This document shows, in pieces, positions 36,534 to 44,799 of a DNA stretch of 64,000 nucleotides. This DNA is from Firmicutes bacterium AM31-12AC (GTDB taxonomy: Bacteria; Bacillota; Clostridia; Lachnospirales; Lachnospiraceae): assembly GCA_003480425.1 (NCBI GenBank), contig QUJA01000002.1:124001-188000 (forward strand), in the 5' to 3' direction. The stretch's first letter is position 1; every line of letters starts with the position of its first letter. The notes under the pieces were generated by a model. The model did not search any database, was not told the origin of the DNA, and saw nothing but the letters and a program-made list of their open reading frames with translations. Position numbers and translations under genes: made by a program.

Positions 36534-37820
36534 TTATAATTTTAAAATGCCGTGGTTATACTCGTTTTTAAATGGAGTCCGGAATTTTTCAGTAATTACA
36601 GAATTATACAAATTTGAAGCTAAAATATCTTGATTTAGCATACGTTGGCCAGCATCTGAAAGCTTGTCTTGTTTGTAAAGCTTTGTTAATAAAGGAAGCG
36701 TTCCGGTTTTAGAGATTGCAGAAATTACTTTTTCACAATCTTTTCTGAAACCAAGCAAATGTGCGTAGTAATGATATCCATCAGTTAAATAAATTTCCTG
36801 CTCTTTCTTTTTAATACCAAGCATAATATGCAATAGTGCACGATTGATTCTTGTCTGTGTTACTTCTTTTGTTTTTAACAATTCGCAGAATTGACGATAA
36901 TCAAAAAAGTTATTCAGATTTGCATAAATACGATTAGCCAATTCTTCAGAAACATCCGCATACCGAATGAGCTTTTCGGGAGTTTTGTTTAATAACTTAT
37001 ATTTTAGAAGAAGTGAAAAATCCTGTTCTGAGATTGGATAAAGAACCTGATGGTTTTCTTCTAATAATTTAAAACAAGAGGATGGAACTTGTTTTGCTAA
37101 TTCACCTGAGATGCCGGAAAAACGTGTGTTTCCACGCTTGTGAAAACCTTCTGATGCAGTGCCAAAGAAATCAGAATACGCAAAAAGTGAACGGATCGCA
37201 GAAGCAGAACTGTATGTTGTGCGCAGTGTCCGGTCATGGTAATGAGAATCCTGCCGTTTGATCGTGCAAGGTTTTATGTTGCTGTTTATACGTCGGAGTG
37301 CTTTTAAGTATTCTACACCAAGAATATTATTTGGATCGTTTAATAAAAAAGAAGAATCGGCAGTTTTCATAATGGTACCAAGTGCTTCTTGCCTTGCTGC
37401 AGGAAAAGAAAGTCCGCTTCGCAGGGCTTCTTGTAAAAGCTGTTTGTATTCTGTCGGTTCTTCGCATAAAATATCAGCAATTGCCTGGAGTCCCTGTAAA
37501 TCATTGCACTCACTTCCGAAACAAAGATAATCAACGATTCCGAGCTTGTCTAATAATGATACCGCACCGAGGGCGAATAATTCCGCACTGCCGGTAGAAT
37601 AGCAGACGGGAAGTTCGAAGACTGCACAAGCTCCGCAGTTCAATGCCATCTCTGCTCTCAAACGTTTGGGCATAATGGCAGGCATGCCTCTTTGTACATA
37701 GTCCCCACTCATAACAACGATAGCGGCATCCGCGCCGGTTATTTTTTTTGCCTGTTCAATATGATATTTGTGTCCATTGTGAAAAGGGTTGTATTCCGTG
37801 ATTAATCCTACGATTTTCAT
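36534..37820 (-). CDS. tmcAL: tRNA(Met) cytidine acetate ligase
   Basis: Forms N4-acetylcytidine at the wobble position of elongator tRNA-Met using acetate and ATP (YlbM/TmcAL family). The 428-aa protein begins MKIVGLITEYNPFHNGH, the nucleotidyltransferase HxGH-type signature, followed by VMSGDYVQRG. The frame extends 55 codons upstream to 37985 with low-complexity sequence. ATG 37820 is preferred because of the conserved N-terminus and AAGGAG about 15 bases upstream. It is divergent from mgtE. The acetate requirement is notable in an acetate producer (pta-ackA downstream). Confidence 0.93.
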   Translation of the reverse strand: MKIVGLITEYNPFHNGHKYHIEQAKKITGADAAIVVMSGDYVQRGMPAIMPKRLRAEMALNCGACAVFELPVCYSTGSAELFALGAVSLLDKLGIVDYLCFGSECNDLQGLQAIADILCEEPTEYKQLLQEALRSGLSFPAARQEALGTIMKTADSSFLLNDPNNILGVEYLKALRRINSNIKPCTIKRQDSHYHDRTLRTTYSSASAIRSLFAYSDFFGTASEGFHKRGNTRFSGISGELAKQVPSSCFKLLEENHQVLYPISEQDFSLLLKYKLLNKTPEKLIRYADVSEELANRIYANLNNFFDYRQFCELLKTKEVTQTRINRALLHIMLGIKKKEQEIYLTDGYHYYAHLLGFRKDCEKVISAISKTGTLPLLTKLYKQDKLSDAGQRMLNQDILASNLYNSVITEKFRTPFKNEYNHGILKL

Positions 37821-37902
37821 GTTTTTAACATTTTGCTCCTTGTATATGTTGATATAAACTATTATACTATATAAAGATGTCAGATGAAAGAGGGTGGATG
37901 CA

Positions 37903-39246
37903 ATGGAAGAATTAAATAGTGAAATATTGCTGGAATTATTAGATGCAAGAGAATTTAAAAAGTTAAAAGAAAAGTTAGAAAACATGCATCCTGTCGATAT
38001 CGTTGAAGTAATGGAAGAAGTGGGAGAACGTCAGAGAGTTTTGATGTTCCGTTTGCTGGCGAAGGAAGAGGCGGCAGAAGTATTTACAGACATGAACAGT
38101 GACATGCGCGAAGATCTGATCAATGCATTGACGGATTCTGAGCTGGAAGAAGTCATGGAAGAGATGTATGTGGATGATACGGTTGATGTCGTAGAAGAGA
38201 TGCCGGCGAATGTAGTTGATCGTCTTTTGAAGGCGACTGATGAAGAGACACGAAAGAAAATCAATGCACTTTTACAGTATCCCGAAGACAGTGCGGGAAG
38301 CATTATGAATATTGAGTATATCAGTCTGCGAAAAGAAATGACCGTAGAAGAGGCTATTTTAAAAATTCGTCAGGTTGGTATTAATAAAGAAACCATTTAT
38401 ACTTGCTATGTGACGGAGAAGAAAAAGCTGATCGGTTCGGTTGATGTAAAAGATCTTTTAACAGTAGGAGAATCCAGACTGATTGAAGAAATTATGGATG
38501 AGAATGTATTGTGTGCAAGGACACTAGACGATCAGGAAAAGGTGGCAGCCATGATTGAAAAATATAGTCTGGTAGCGATTCCAATCATCGATCATGAGAA
38601 TTGTCTGGTTGGAATTGTAACAGTAGATGATGCAATGACGGTGTTGCAGGATGAAGCGACGGAAGATATCAGTATCATGGCCGGTGTTACACCAAATGAA
38701 GATTCTTATTTTGGCACATCTGTTTTTCAACATGCGAAGAACAGAGCACTCTGGCTGATGTTGTTGATGTTGTCTGCAACGGTCAGTGGAGAAATACTGG
38801 CTCATTATGAGTCGGCGATGGCGGTCATGCCAATTTTGATTACATTTATTCCGATGCTGATGGGAACCAGCGGTAATTGTGGCTCGCAGAGTTCGACGAT
38901 GGTGATTCGTGGGATAGCTGTCGGGGAGATTGAATTTAAAGAGTTTTTCAAAGTTGTATTTAAGGAAATTCGAATTGCTATATTGGTAGGATTAATGCTG
39001 GCAGTTGTAAATGGAATCCGGGTTTATATTATGTATGACCAGGATATAATGCTTGCAATTGCGATTGGAATTACGATGATCGCGATTGTTTGTATGGCAA
39101 AGTGTATAGGATGTACATTGCCTTTGTTTGCAAAGAAGATAGGACTTGATCCGGCATTGATGGCAGCACCGTTGATTTCAACGATTATGGATACTTGTAC
39201 AATTTTGATGTATTTTGCGATTATTACAGCATTTTTTAAATTATAA
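37903..39246 (+). CDS. mgtE: Magnesium transporter MgtE
   Basis: Mg2+ channel of 447 aa. The N-terminal helical Mg-sensing domain is at about residues 10-130 (DIVEVMEEVGERQR), CBS domains at about 130-255 (YPEDSAGSIMN; AIPIIDHENCLVGIVTVDD), and five membrane helices from about 280 with the pore motif PMLMGTSGNCGSQSS. ATG 37903 behind GAGGGTGG is preferred over GTG 37894. It shares an 82-base divergent promoter region with tmcAL, too short for an Mg riboswitch. Confidence 0.96.
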   Translation: MEELNSEILLELLDAREFKKLKEKLENMHPVDIVEVMEEVGERQRVLMFRLLAKEEAAEVFTDMNSDMREDLINALTDSELEEVMEEMYVDDTVDVVEEMPANVVDRLLKATDEETRKKINALLQYPEDSAGSIMNIEYISLRKEMTVEEAILKIRQVGINKETIYTCYVTEKKKLIGSVDVKDLLTVGESRLIEEIMDENVLCARTLDDQEKVAAMIEKYSLVAIPIIDHENCLVGIVTVDDAMTVLQDEATEDISIMAGVTPNEDSYFGTSVFQHAKNRALWLMLLMLSATVSGEILAHYESAMAVMPILITFIPMLMGTSGNCGSQSSTMVIRGIAVGEIEFKEFFKVVFKEIRIAILVGLMLAVVNGIRVYIMYDQDIMLAIAIGITMIAIVCMAKCIGCTLPLFAKKIGLDPALMAAPLISTIMDTCTILMYFAIITAFFKL

Positions 39247-39261
39247 AAATAAGAGTAAACG

Positions 39262-39293
39262 GAGTGGTTTGAAAAATAACCGCTTCTTTTTTT
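39262..39293 (+). terminator. Terminator after mgtE
   Basis: GAGTGGTT pairs with AACCGCTT (one G-T pair) and is followed by seven T. Confidence 0.65.
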
Positions 39294-39401
39294 ATCAGCT
39301 TTTAAAATTGAAAAATACAATTGTTTCTAAAAAAGTACAAGATAGATAAAAAAATAACGAAAAAAAGGCATATTGTACTAAAAAATGCACATAGAATCCC
39401 C

Positions 39402-39430
39402 TTGTTTCCCTAAAATCTTTGAGGTATAAT
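39402..39430 (+). promoter_or_regulatory. Promoter of pta-ackA
   Basis: TTGTTT (39402-39407), 17-base spacer, perfect TATAAT (39425-39430), 36 bases before the pta start codon. Confidence 0.75.
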
Positions 39431-39466
39431 GGGAGCAGTGAGAAAAATGAAAGGTGGCTTTAAATC

Positions 39467-40459
39467 ATGGGATTTATTGATGAAATCAAAGCAAGAGCAA
39501 AATCTGATATTAAAACAATTGTTCTTCCTGAGACAGAAGACGAAAGAACTTACAAAGCAGCAGAGGCAGTTTTAAAAGAAGGAACAGCAAAACTGATTCT
39601 CGTTGGTAGCAAAGAACAGATTGAGAAGGTTGGCGCTGGATACGATCTTACGGGAGCTCAGATTGTAGATCCTGCTACAAACGATAAGACAGAAGCATAC
39701 ATAGCAAAATTAGTCGAATTAAGACAGAAAAAAGGTATGACAGAAGAACAGGCAAGAGAATTGCTGTTAAATAACTATTTATATTATGGCGTAATGATGG
39801 TAAAAATGGGAGACGCTGACGGAATGGTATCAGGAGCATGCCACTCAACAGCAGACACACTTCGTCCATGCCTGCAGATCTTAAAGACAAAACCAGGTAC
39901 AAAACTGGTTTCAGCATTCTTCGTAATGGTAGTTCCAGATTGTGATATGGGAGCAAACGGAACATTTATCTTTGGAGATTCAGGACTTGAACAGAATCCG
40001 GATCCAGAGAAACTTGCAAATATTGCATTATCTTCAGCAGAATCGTTCAAGCTGTTAACAGGTGAAGAGCCAGTCGTTGCTATGCTTTCACATTCTACAA
40101 AGGGAAGTGCAAAACATGCAGATGTAGACAAAGTTGTAGAGGCAACAAAAATTGCAAAAGAATTGAATCCAAATGTACGTCTGGATGGAGAATTGCAGCT
40201 TGATGCAGCAATTGTACCTTCAGTAGGAGAGTCTAAAGCACCGGGAAGCCCGGTTGCAGGACATGCTAATGTTTTGATTTTCCCAGATCTTGATGCAGGA
40301 AATATCGGATATAAACTTGTTCAGAGACTTGCTAAAGCAGAAGCTTATGGCCCTCTGACACAGGGAATTGCAGCACCGGTTAACGATTTGTCTCGTGGAT
40401 GTAGTGCAGAAGATATTGAAGGCGTTATCGCTATTACAGCTGTACAGGCTCAAGCATAA
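39467..40459 (+). CDS. pta: Phosphate acetyltransferase
   Basis: Converts acetyl-CoA and phosphate to acetyl phosphate. The 330-aa protein is the short Pta form (ETEDERTYKAAEAV; GDADGMVSGACHSTADT; GHANVLIFPDLDAGNIGYKL) with no N-terminal DRTGG extension. The start has AAAGGTGG. It has its own near-consensus promoter and lies 10 bases before ackA. Together they give ATP and acetate during fermentation. Confidence 0.97.
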   Translation: MGFIDEIKARAKSDIKTIVLPETEDERTYKAAEAVLKEGTAKLILVGSKEQIEKVGAGYDLTGAQIVDPATNDKTEAYIAKLVELRQKKGMTEEQARELLLNNYLYYGVMMVKMGDADGMVSGACHSTADTLRPCLQILKTKPGTKLVSAFFVMVVPDCDMGANGTFIFGDSGLEQNPDPEKLANIALSSAESFKLLTGEEPVVAMLSHSTKGSAKHADVDKVVEATKIAKELNPNVRLDGELQLDAAIVPSVGESKAPGSPVAGHANVLIFPDLDAGNIGYKLVQRLAKAEAYGPLTQGIAAPVNDLSRGCSAEDIEGVIAITAVQAQA

Positions 40460-40469
40460 GGAGGATATT

Positions 40470-41663
40470 ATGAACGTATTAGTAATCAACTGTGGAAGTT
40501 CATCTTTGAAATTCCAGTTAATCAACTCTGACACAGAGGAAGTTCTTGCAAAAGGACTTTGCGAAAGAATCGGAATCGACGGAAGACTGACATATCAGCC
40601 AGCTGGCGGAGAAAAAGAAAAAACAGATCTTGCAATGCCTAAACATGAAGAAGCAATCCAGTATGTGATCAATGCATTGACAAACGAGAAAACAGGAGTT
40701 GTTAAGAGCCTGGATGAAATCGGTGCAGTAGGACATCGTGTTGTGCATGGTGGAGAAAAATTTGCTTCATCTGCAATTATTACAGAAGAGATGAAAAAAG
40801 CAGTAGAAGAGTGTAACGAACTTGCACCACTTCACAACCCTGCAAACCTGATCGGTATCGCAGCATGCGAGAAACTGATGCCAGGAACACCGATGGTAGG
40901 AGTATTTGATACAGCTTTCCATCAGACAATGCCACAGAAAGCATATATGTATGGACTTCCATATGAGTACTATGAGAAATACAAAGTAAGACGTTATGGT
41001 TTCCACGGAACAAGCCACAGCTTTGTATCTAAGAGAGCAGCTGAGATTCTTGGAGTTCCATATGATCAGACAAAGACAATCGTGTGCCACCTTGGAAACG
41101 GGTCAAGTGTATCAGCTGTTCTGAATGGTAAATCAGTTGATACATCTATGGGACTTACTCCATTGGAAGGTCTTGTAATGGGAACACGTTCAGGAGACAT
41201 TGATCCAGCTATCTTAGAGTTCATCGCTAAGAAAGAGAATCTTGATATTGATGGATTGATGGATGTTGTAAATAAAAAATCAGGTGTTTACGGATTATCA
41301 GGAAACCTTTCAAGTGATTTCCGTGATCTGTGGGATGCAGCAGATGCAGGAAATGAGAAAGCTAAAGTTGCTCTGGAAGTATTTGCTTATCGTGTTGCAA
41401 AATACGTTGGAGCATACGTAGCAGCAATGAACGGTGTAGATAATATCGTATTTACAGCAGGTATCGGAGAGAACGACCACGGCGTTCGTGAATTGGTTCT
41501 TGGATATCTTGGATATCTTGGAATTGAGATTGATGAGGAAGCTAACAATACAAGAGGTCAGGAAATTATGATTTCTAAACCAGGTTCAAAAGTTAATGTA
41601 TTGGTAATTCCTACAAACGAAGAGCTTGCAATCGCTAGAGAAACAGTTGCATTGTTGAAATAA
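40470..41663 (+). CDS. ackA: Acetate kinase
   Basis: Transfers phosphate from acetyl phosphate to ADP, yielding acetate and ATP. The 397-aa protein starts VLVINCGSSSLKFQL, and has RYGFHGTSHSFVS around residue 180, the GNGSSVSAVLNGKSVDTSMG nucleotide loop, and the C-terminal FTAGIGEND. The open frame extends back into pta, but ATG 40470 follows AAGGAGGATATT and matches the family N-terminus. Two repeat elements follow its stop. Confidence 0.97.
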   Translation: MNVLVINCGSSSLKFQLINSDTEEVLAKGLCERIGIDGRLTYQPAGGEKEKTDLAMPKHEEAIQYVINALTNEKTGVVKSLDEIGAVGHRVVHGGEKFASSAIITEEMKKAVEECNELAPLHNPANLIGIAACEKLMPGTPMVGVFDTAFHQTMPQKAYMYGLPYEYYEKYKVRRYGFHGTSHSFVSKRAAEILGVPYDQTKTIVCHLGNGSSVSAVLNGKSVDTSMGLTPLEGLVMGTRSGDIDPAILEFIAKKENLDIDGLMDVVNKKSGVYGLSGNLSSDFRDLWDAADAGNEKAKVALEVFAYRVAKYVGAYVAAMNGVDNIVFTAGIGENDHGVRELVLGYLGYLGIEIDEEANNTRGQEIMISKPGSKVNVLVIPTNEELAIARETVALLK

Positions 41664-41676
41664 TTTCAAAGCCAGT

Positions 41677-41723
41677 CAGGGACGGAGAAAAGTGGCTTTT
41701 TAAAACCACTTTTCCCCGTCCCT
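41677..41723. repeat. GGGACGG-bounded inverted-repeat element, copy B
   Basis: CAGGGACGGAGAAAAGTGG (41677-41695) pairs with CCACTTTTCCCCGTCCCTG (41705-41723) with one G-T pair. The outer ends match copy A at 7877-7936 while the inner sequence differs. It lies 14 bases after ackA and probably forms its transcript-end hairpin. Confidence 0.75.
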
Positions 41724-41726
41724 GTT

Positions 41727-41765
41727 GTTGCCATGCATACGACAAAAGGTTTGGTGGATTTTTTT
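41727..41765. repeat. Dispersed 3'-end repeat, copy 2
   Basis: The same 21-mer as at 12118-12138 (GTTGCCATGCATACGACAAAA) is followed by GGTTTGGTGGATTTTTTT, a degenerate form of the GGTCC/GGACC hairpin of copy 1. It directly abuts the GGGACGG element. Confidence 0.75.
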
Positions 41766-41852
41766 GTTTTGTTGTGATTGATATGGGAGTGAACAGTATC
41801 CCAGGATTTTCTCTTTTCGAAAAATCAAAATTTCAAAAAAATAAAAAAATGA

Positions 41853-41880
41853 TTGACAAATACTTTTTACATGATATAAT
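41853..41880 (+). promoter_or_regulatory. Promoter of the yceD-rpmF operon
   Basis: Perfect TTGACA (41853-41858), 16-base spacer, perfect TATAAT (41875-41880), 28 bases before the yceD start. Confidence 0.82.
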
Positions 41881-41907
41881 AGTCTTTGTGTGAATAGGAG
41901 TAGAACT

Positions 41908-42435
41908 ATGCTGTTAAACCTATCAGACGTGTTATCAGACCGTCATCAAACGATTAATGAGACCGTACAATTGGATATGGAAGAGTTTCAGACAAGAGCA
42001 GGAACTTATTCTATTGTTCAAAAAGATCCGGTAATGATTACAGTTTCACATATGAAGAAGCGAGAATATCGGATTCAAGCTAAATCAAAGATTTGTGTTT
42101 TGATTCCATGCGATCGTTGTCTGGAAGATGTGGAGCAGGAGATTGTGCTGGATGTGGAGAAGCATGTCGATCTCGCGCAATCCGATGCGGAACTGGAAGA
42201 AGGATTCGATGAATCAAATTATATTGACGGATATTATCTTGACGTGGACAAAATGCTCTATAACGAGATACTAATAGGATGGCCGACGAAAGTTCTTTGC
42301 AGGGAAGACTGTAAGGGCATTTGTAACGTTTGTGGTCAGAACCTAAATAAGGGTACTTGTGACTGTGAAGACACGAGTCTTGATCCAAGAATGTCAGTTG
42401 TCCGTGATCTGTTTAAGAATTTTAAGGAGGTGTAA
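41908..42435 (+). CDS. yceD: DUF177/YceD family protein
   Basis: The 175-aa protein is of the DUF177 family, linked in other bacteria to 23S rRNA accumulation and ribosome assembly. A cysteine pair lies in CDRC near residue 70, with a C-terminal cysteine cluster (CREDCKGICNVCGQNL then CDCED) that is a probable metal site. ATG 41908 follows AGGAG. It overlaps nothing but sits three bases before rpmF, its almost universal partner. Confidence 0.92.
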   Translation: MLLNLSDVLSDRHQTINETVQLDMEEFQTRAGTYSIVQKDPVMITVSHMKKREYRIQAKSKICVLIPCDRCLEDVEQEIVLDVEKHVDLAQSDAELEEGFDESNYIDGYYLDVDKMLYNEILIGWPTKVLCREDCKGICNVCGQNLNKGTCDCEDTSLDPRMSVVRDLFKNFKEV

Positions 42436-42438
42436 CCT

Positions 42439-42618
42439 ATGTCTATCTGTCCAAAGAATAAATCTTCTAAAGCAAGAAGAGATAAGAGAAGAGCTAACTG
42501 GAAAATGAGCGCTCCAAACCTTGTTAAATGCAGCAAGTGTGGAGAACTTATGATGCCTCACAGAGTATGTAAGGCTTGTGGTAGCTACAACAAAAAAGAA
42601 ATCATTTCAGTTGACTAA
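42439..42618 (+). CDS. rpmF: 50S ribosomal protein L32
   Basis: The 59-aa basic protein opens MSICPKNKSSKARRDKRR. It has a zinc ribbon formed by CSKC (C31, C34) and CKAC (C44, C47). All four cysteines are present, so this is the zinc-binding C+ form. GGAGG lies inside the end of yceD, eight bases before the ATG, so the genes are translationally linked. It is followed by a terminator. Confidence 0.97.
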   Translation: MSICPKNKSSKARRDKRRANWKMSAPNLVKCSKCGELMMPHRVCKACGSYNKKEIISVD

Positions 42619-42634
42619 TTAGAAATGGATAATG

Positions 42635-42672
42635 ACAAGGATTTGAGTAACATCAAGTCCTTGTTTTTTTTT
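42635..42672 (+). terminator. Terminator after rpmF
   Basis: ACAAGGA(TT)TGA pairs with TCA(AG)TCCTTGT and is followed by nine T. Some readthrough to plsX is possible. Confidence 0.8.
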
Positions 42673-42718
42673 CATTTTTTTGATAGAATTATAAACAGTT
42701 ATGTAAGGAGGAAAAAAT

Positions 42719-43756
42719 ATGTCCGAGACTACAATAGTTGCTCTTGATGCAATGGGTGGAGATAATGCACCGCAGGAGATTGTAAAGGGAGCGGTAAATG
42801 CAATAAAACAGCGAAAAGACATAAAAGTTCTGTTGGTTGGAAAAGAAGAGATACTGAAAGATACATTGAAAGCATATGAATATCCAAAAGAACAGTTAGA
42901 GATTGTCAATGCTACAGAAGAAATCGAGATGGCAGAGCCACCGGTTCTTGCAATTAGAAGAAAGAAAGATTCATCCATGTCAGTTGCGATGAAACTGGTA
43001 CATGATAAAAAAGCTGATGCAGTAGTATCAGCAGGTAATTCAGGGGCAGTTCTTGTCGGTGGTCAGATATTGGTAGGTAAGATAAAGGGAGTAGAACGTA
43101 CACCTTTGGCACCATTGATCCCGACTGCAAAAGGGGTATCATTACTGATTGATTGTGGAGCCAATGTAGATGCAAGACCTTCTCATCTTGTCCAATTTGC
43201 TAAGATGGGTTCTATTTATATGGAACATGTTATTGGAAAGAAGAATCCAACAGTAGGTATTGTGAATATCGGTGCAGAAGAAGAAAAAGGGAATGCTTTA
43301 GTGAAAGAGACATTTCCACTTTTAAAAGCATGCAAAGATATTAACTTTATCGGTAGTGTGGAGGCGAGGGATATTCCATCCGGAGCAGCAGATGTTATTG
43401 TATGTGAAGCTTTTGTTGGAAACGTTATCTTAAAGCTTTATGAAGGTGTTGCAGGTACTTTGTTAAGTGAAGTGAAGAAAGGTATGATGTCAACTTTAAA
43501 AAGCAAGATTGGCGGACTGCTTGTAAAACCAGCATTAAAGACAACACTCAAGTCATTTGATGCAACTGCATATGGCGGAGCACCAATGTTAGGTCTGAAA
43601 GGGCTGGTTGTTAAAACACATGGAAGTTCAAAGGCAACAGAAGTCTGTAATTCTATCATTCAGTGTGTAACATTTAAGGAGCAGGCAATCAGTGCTAAGA
43701 TTGAGGAAGCAATTCAGTTAGAAAAAGAACAGGAAGAAACAAAAAAAGAAGATTAA
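42719..43756 (+). CDS. plsX: Acyl-ACP:phosphate acyltransferase
   Basis: Makes acyl phosphate from acyl-ACP, feeding PlsY for phospholipid synthesis. The 345-aa protein shows IVALDAMGGDNAPQEIVKGA at the start, the central motif ADAVVSAGNSGAVLVGG, and CGANVDARPSHLVQFA. The start follows AAGGAGGAAAAAAT. It lies 20 bases before acpP. plsY is also in this window at 54860, as a separate transcript. Confidence 0.97.
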   Translation: MSETTIVALDAMGGDNAPQEIVKGAVNAIKQRKDIKVLLVGKEEILKDTLKAYEYPKEQLEIVNATEEIEMAEPPVLAIRRKKDSSMSVAMKLVHDKKADAVVSAGNSGAVLVGGQILVGKIKGVERTPLAPLIPTAKGVSLLIDCGANVDARPSHLVQFAKMGSIYMEHVIGKKNPTVGIVNIGAEEEKGNALVKETFPLLKACKDINFIGSVEARDIPSGAADVIVCEAFVGNVILKLYEGVAGTLLSEVKKGMMSTLKSKIGGLLVKPALKTTLKSFDATAYGGAPMLGLKGLVVKTHGSSKATEVCNSIIQCVTFKEQAISAKIEEAIQLEKEQEETKKED

Positions 43757-43776
43757 AAGAAGAGAGGATTAAGACG

Positions 43777-44010
43777 ATGGAATTTGAAAAAATACAGAAA
43801 ATCATTGCAGAAGAGATGAATTTAAATGTAGAAGATGTAAAACCGGAAAGCAGATTTGTTGAGGATCTGGCAGCAGATTCTTTGGATGTGATTCAGATTG
43901 TGTTGAAATTAGAAGAGGAATTTGATATTGAGATTCCGGATGATGCAGTAGAGCAGATTTCAACAGTGCAGGATGCAGTAGATCAGATTAAAAGTAAAAA
44001 GAATGCATAA
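43777..44010 (+). CDS. acpP: Acyl carrier protein
   Basis: The 77-aa acidic four-helix carrier of fatty acid synthesis. The phosphopantetheine serine is S35 in ADSLD, within the standard AADSLDVIQ signature. The protein begins MEFEKIQKIIAEEMN. It lies directly downstream of plsX with AGAGAGGAT before the ATG and a hairpin terminator after it. Confidence 0.97.
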   Translation: MEFEKIQKIIAEEMNLNVEDVKPESRFVEDLAADSLDVIQIVLKLEEEFDIEIPDDAVEQISTVQDAVDQIKSKKNA

Positions 44011-44029
44011 GTAATCAATACAAAGATAT

Positions 44030-44054
44030 AGAAAAGCCCGTAAGGGGCTTTTCT
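44030..44054 (+). terminator. Terminator-like hairpin after acpP
   Basis: AGAAAAGCCC (44030-44039) pairs with GGGGCTTTTCT (44044-44054) around a short loop. Partial readthrough to rnc is likely because rnc has no clear promoter. Confidence 0.7.
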
Positions 44055-44097
44055 GCTTTATAAATAATGACCTTGAGGTTACAATAAGGAGAAATCA

Positions 44098-44784
44098 ATG
44101 GAAGATAAATTAAAAGAATTAGAGAAACGAATCGGTTATAAATTTCAGGATTTTTCTCTGTTAAAGCATGCTTTGATGCATAGCTCTTATACCAATGAAA
44201 AGCATTTGCCAAAATATCAGTGTAATGAAAGGCTGGAATTTTTGGGAGATGCTGTTTTGGAGCTGATATCCAGTGAGTTTTTATTTTTGGAAAATCCAAA
44301 GGAACCGGAAGGAAAACTGACAAAAACGAGAGCAAGTATGGTATGTGAGCCATCGCTGGCATTTTGTGCAAGAGATATTGAACTTGGAAGTTATCTCCTG
44401 CTTGGAAAAGGAGAAGAAGCGACAGGCGGCAGAACACGCGAATCTGTTACTTCAGATGCAATGGAAGCATTGATTGGAGCTATTTATCTGGACGGTGGTT
44501 TTGCTAATGCAAAAGAGTTTATTCACAAATTTATTTTATCTGATTTAGAGAATAAAAAGCTCTTTTTTGATAGCAAGACTATTTTGCAGGAAATCGTACA
44601 GGCAGATATCAACAAGCCAATTACGTACCAGTTATTGAAAGAAGAAGGACCGGATCACAATAAGGCATTTTATGTGGAAGTTTTTATCGGCGATGTGGAT
44701 TATGGAACCGGAAAAGGACGTACAAAAAAAGCAGCGGAGCAGCAGGCCGCATATCAGGCAATTCTAGCGCTGAAAAAGAAATAA
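44098..44784 (+). CDS. rnc: Ribonuclease III
   Basis: Double-strand RNA endonuclease for rRNA and mRNA processing, 228 aa. The catalytic signature NERLEFLGDAVLELI is near residue 42, and the downstream SDAMEALIGAIYLDGG carries the other acidic metal ligands. A C-terminal dsRNA-binding domain (about 155-226) ends TKKAAEQQAAYQAI. AAGGAG lies just upstream. It is followed after 15 bases by smc, as in most Firmicutes. Confidence 0.97.
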   Translation: MEDKLKELEKRIGYKFQDFSLLKHALMHSSYTNEKHLPKYQCNERLEFLGDAVLELISSEFLFLENPKEPEGKLTKTRASMVCEPSLAFCARDIELGSYLLLGKGEEATGGRTRESVTSDAMEALIGAIYLDGGFANAKEFIHKFILSDLENKKLFFDSKTILQEIVQADINKPITYQLLKEEGPDHNKAFYVEVFIGDVDYGTGKGRTKKAAEQQAAYQAILALKKK

Positions 44785-44799
44785 TGGAACAGGTGATAT

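Noticed and set aside
37821-37902. Mg-sensing riboswitch before mgtE
   Set aside because: The intergenic gap of 82 bases is too short for an M-box and has no matching conserved sequence.
37821-37985. 55-codon N-terminal extension of TmcAL
   Set aside because: Low-complexity sequence that reads into the mgtE gene; the family starts at MKIVGLITEYNPFHNGH.
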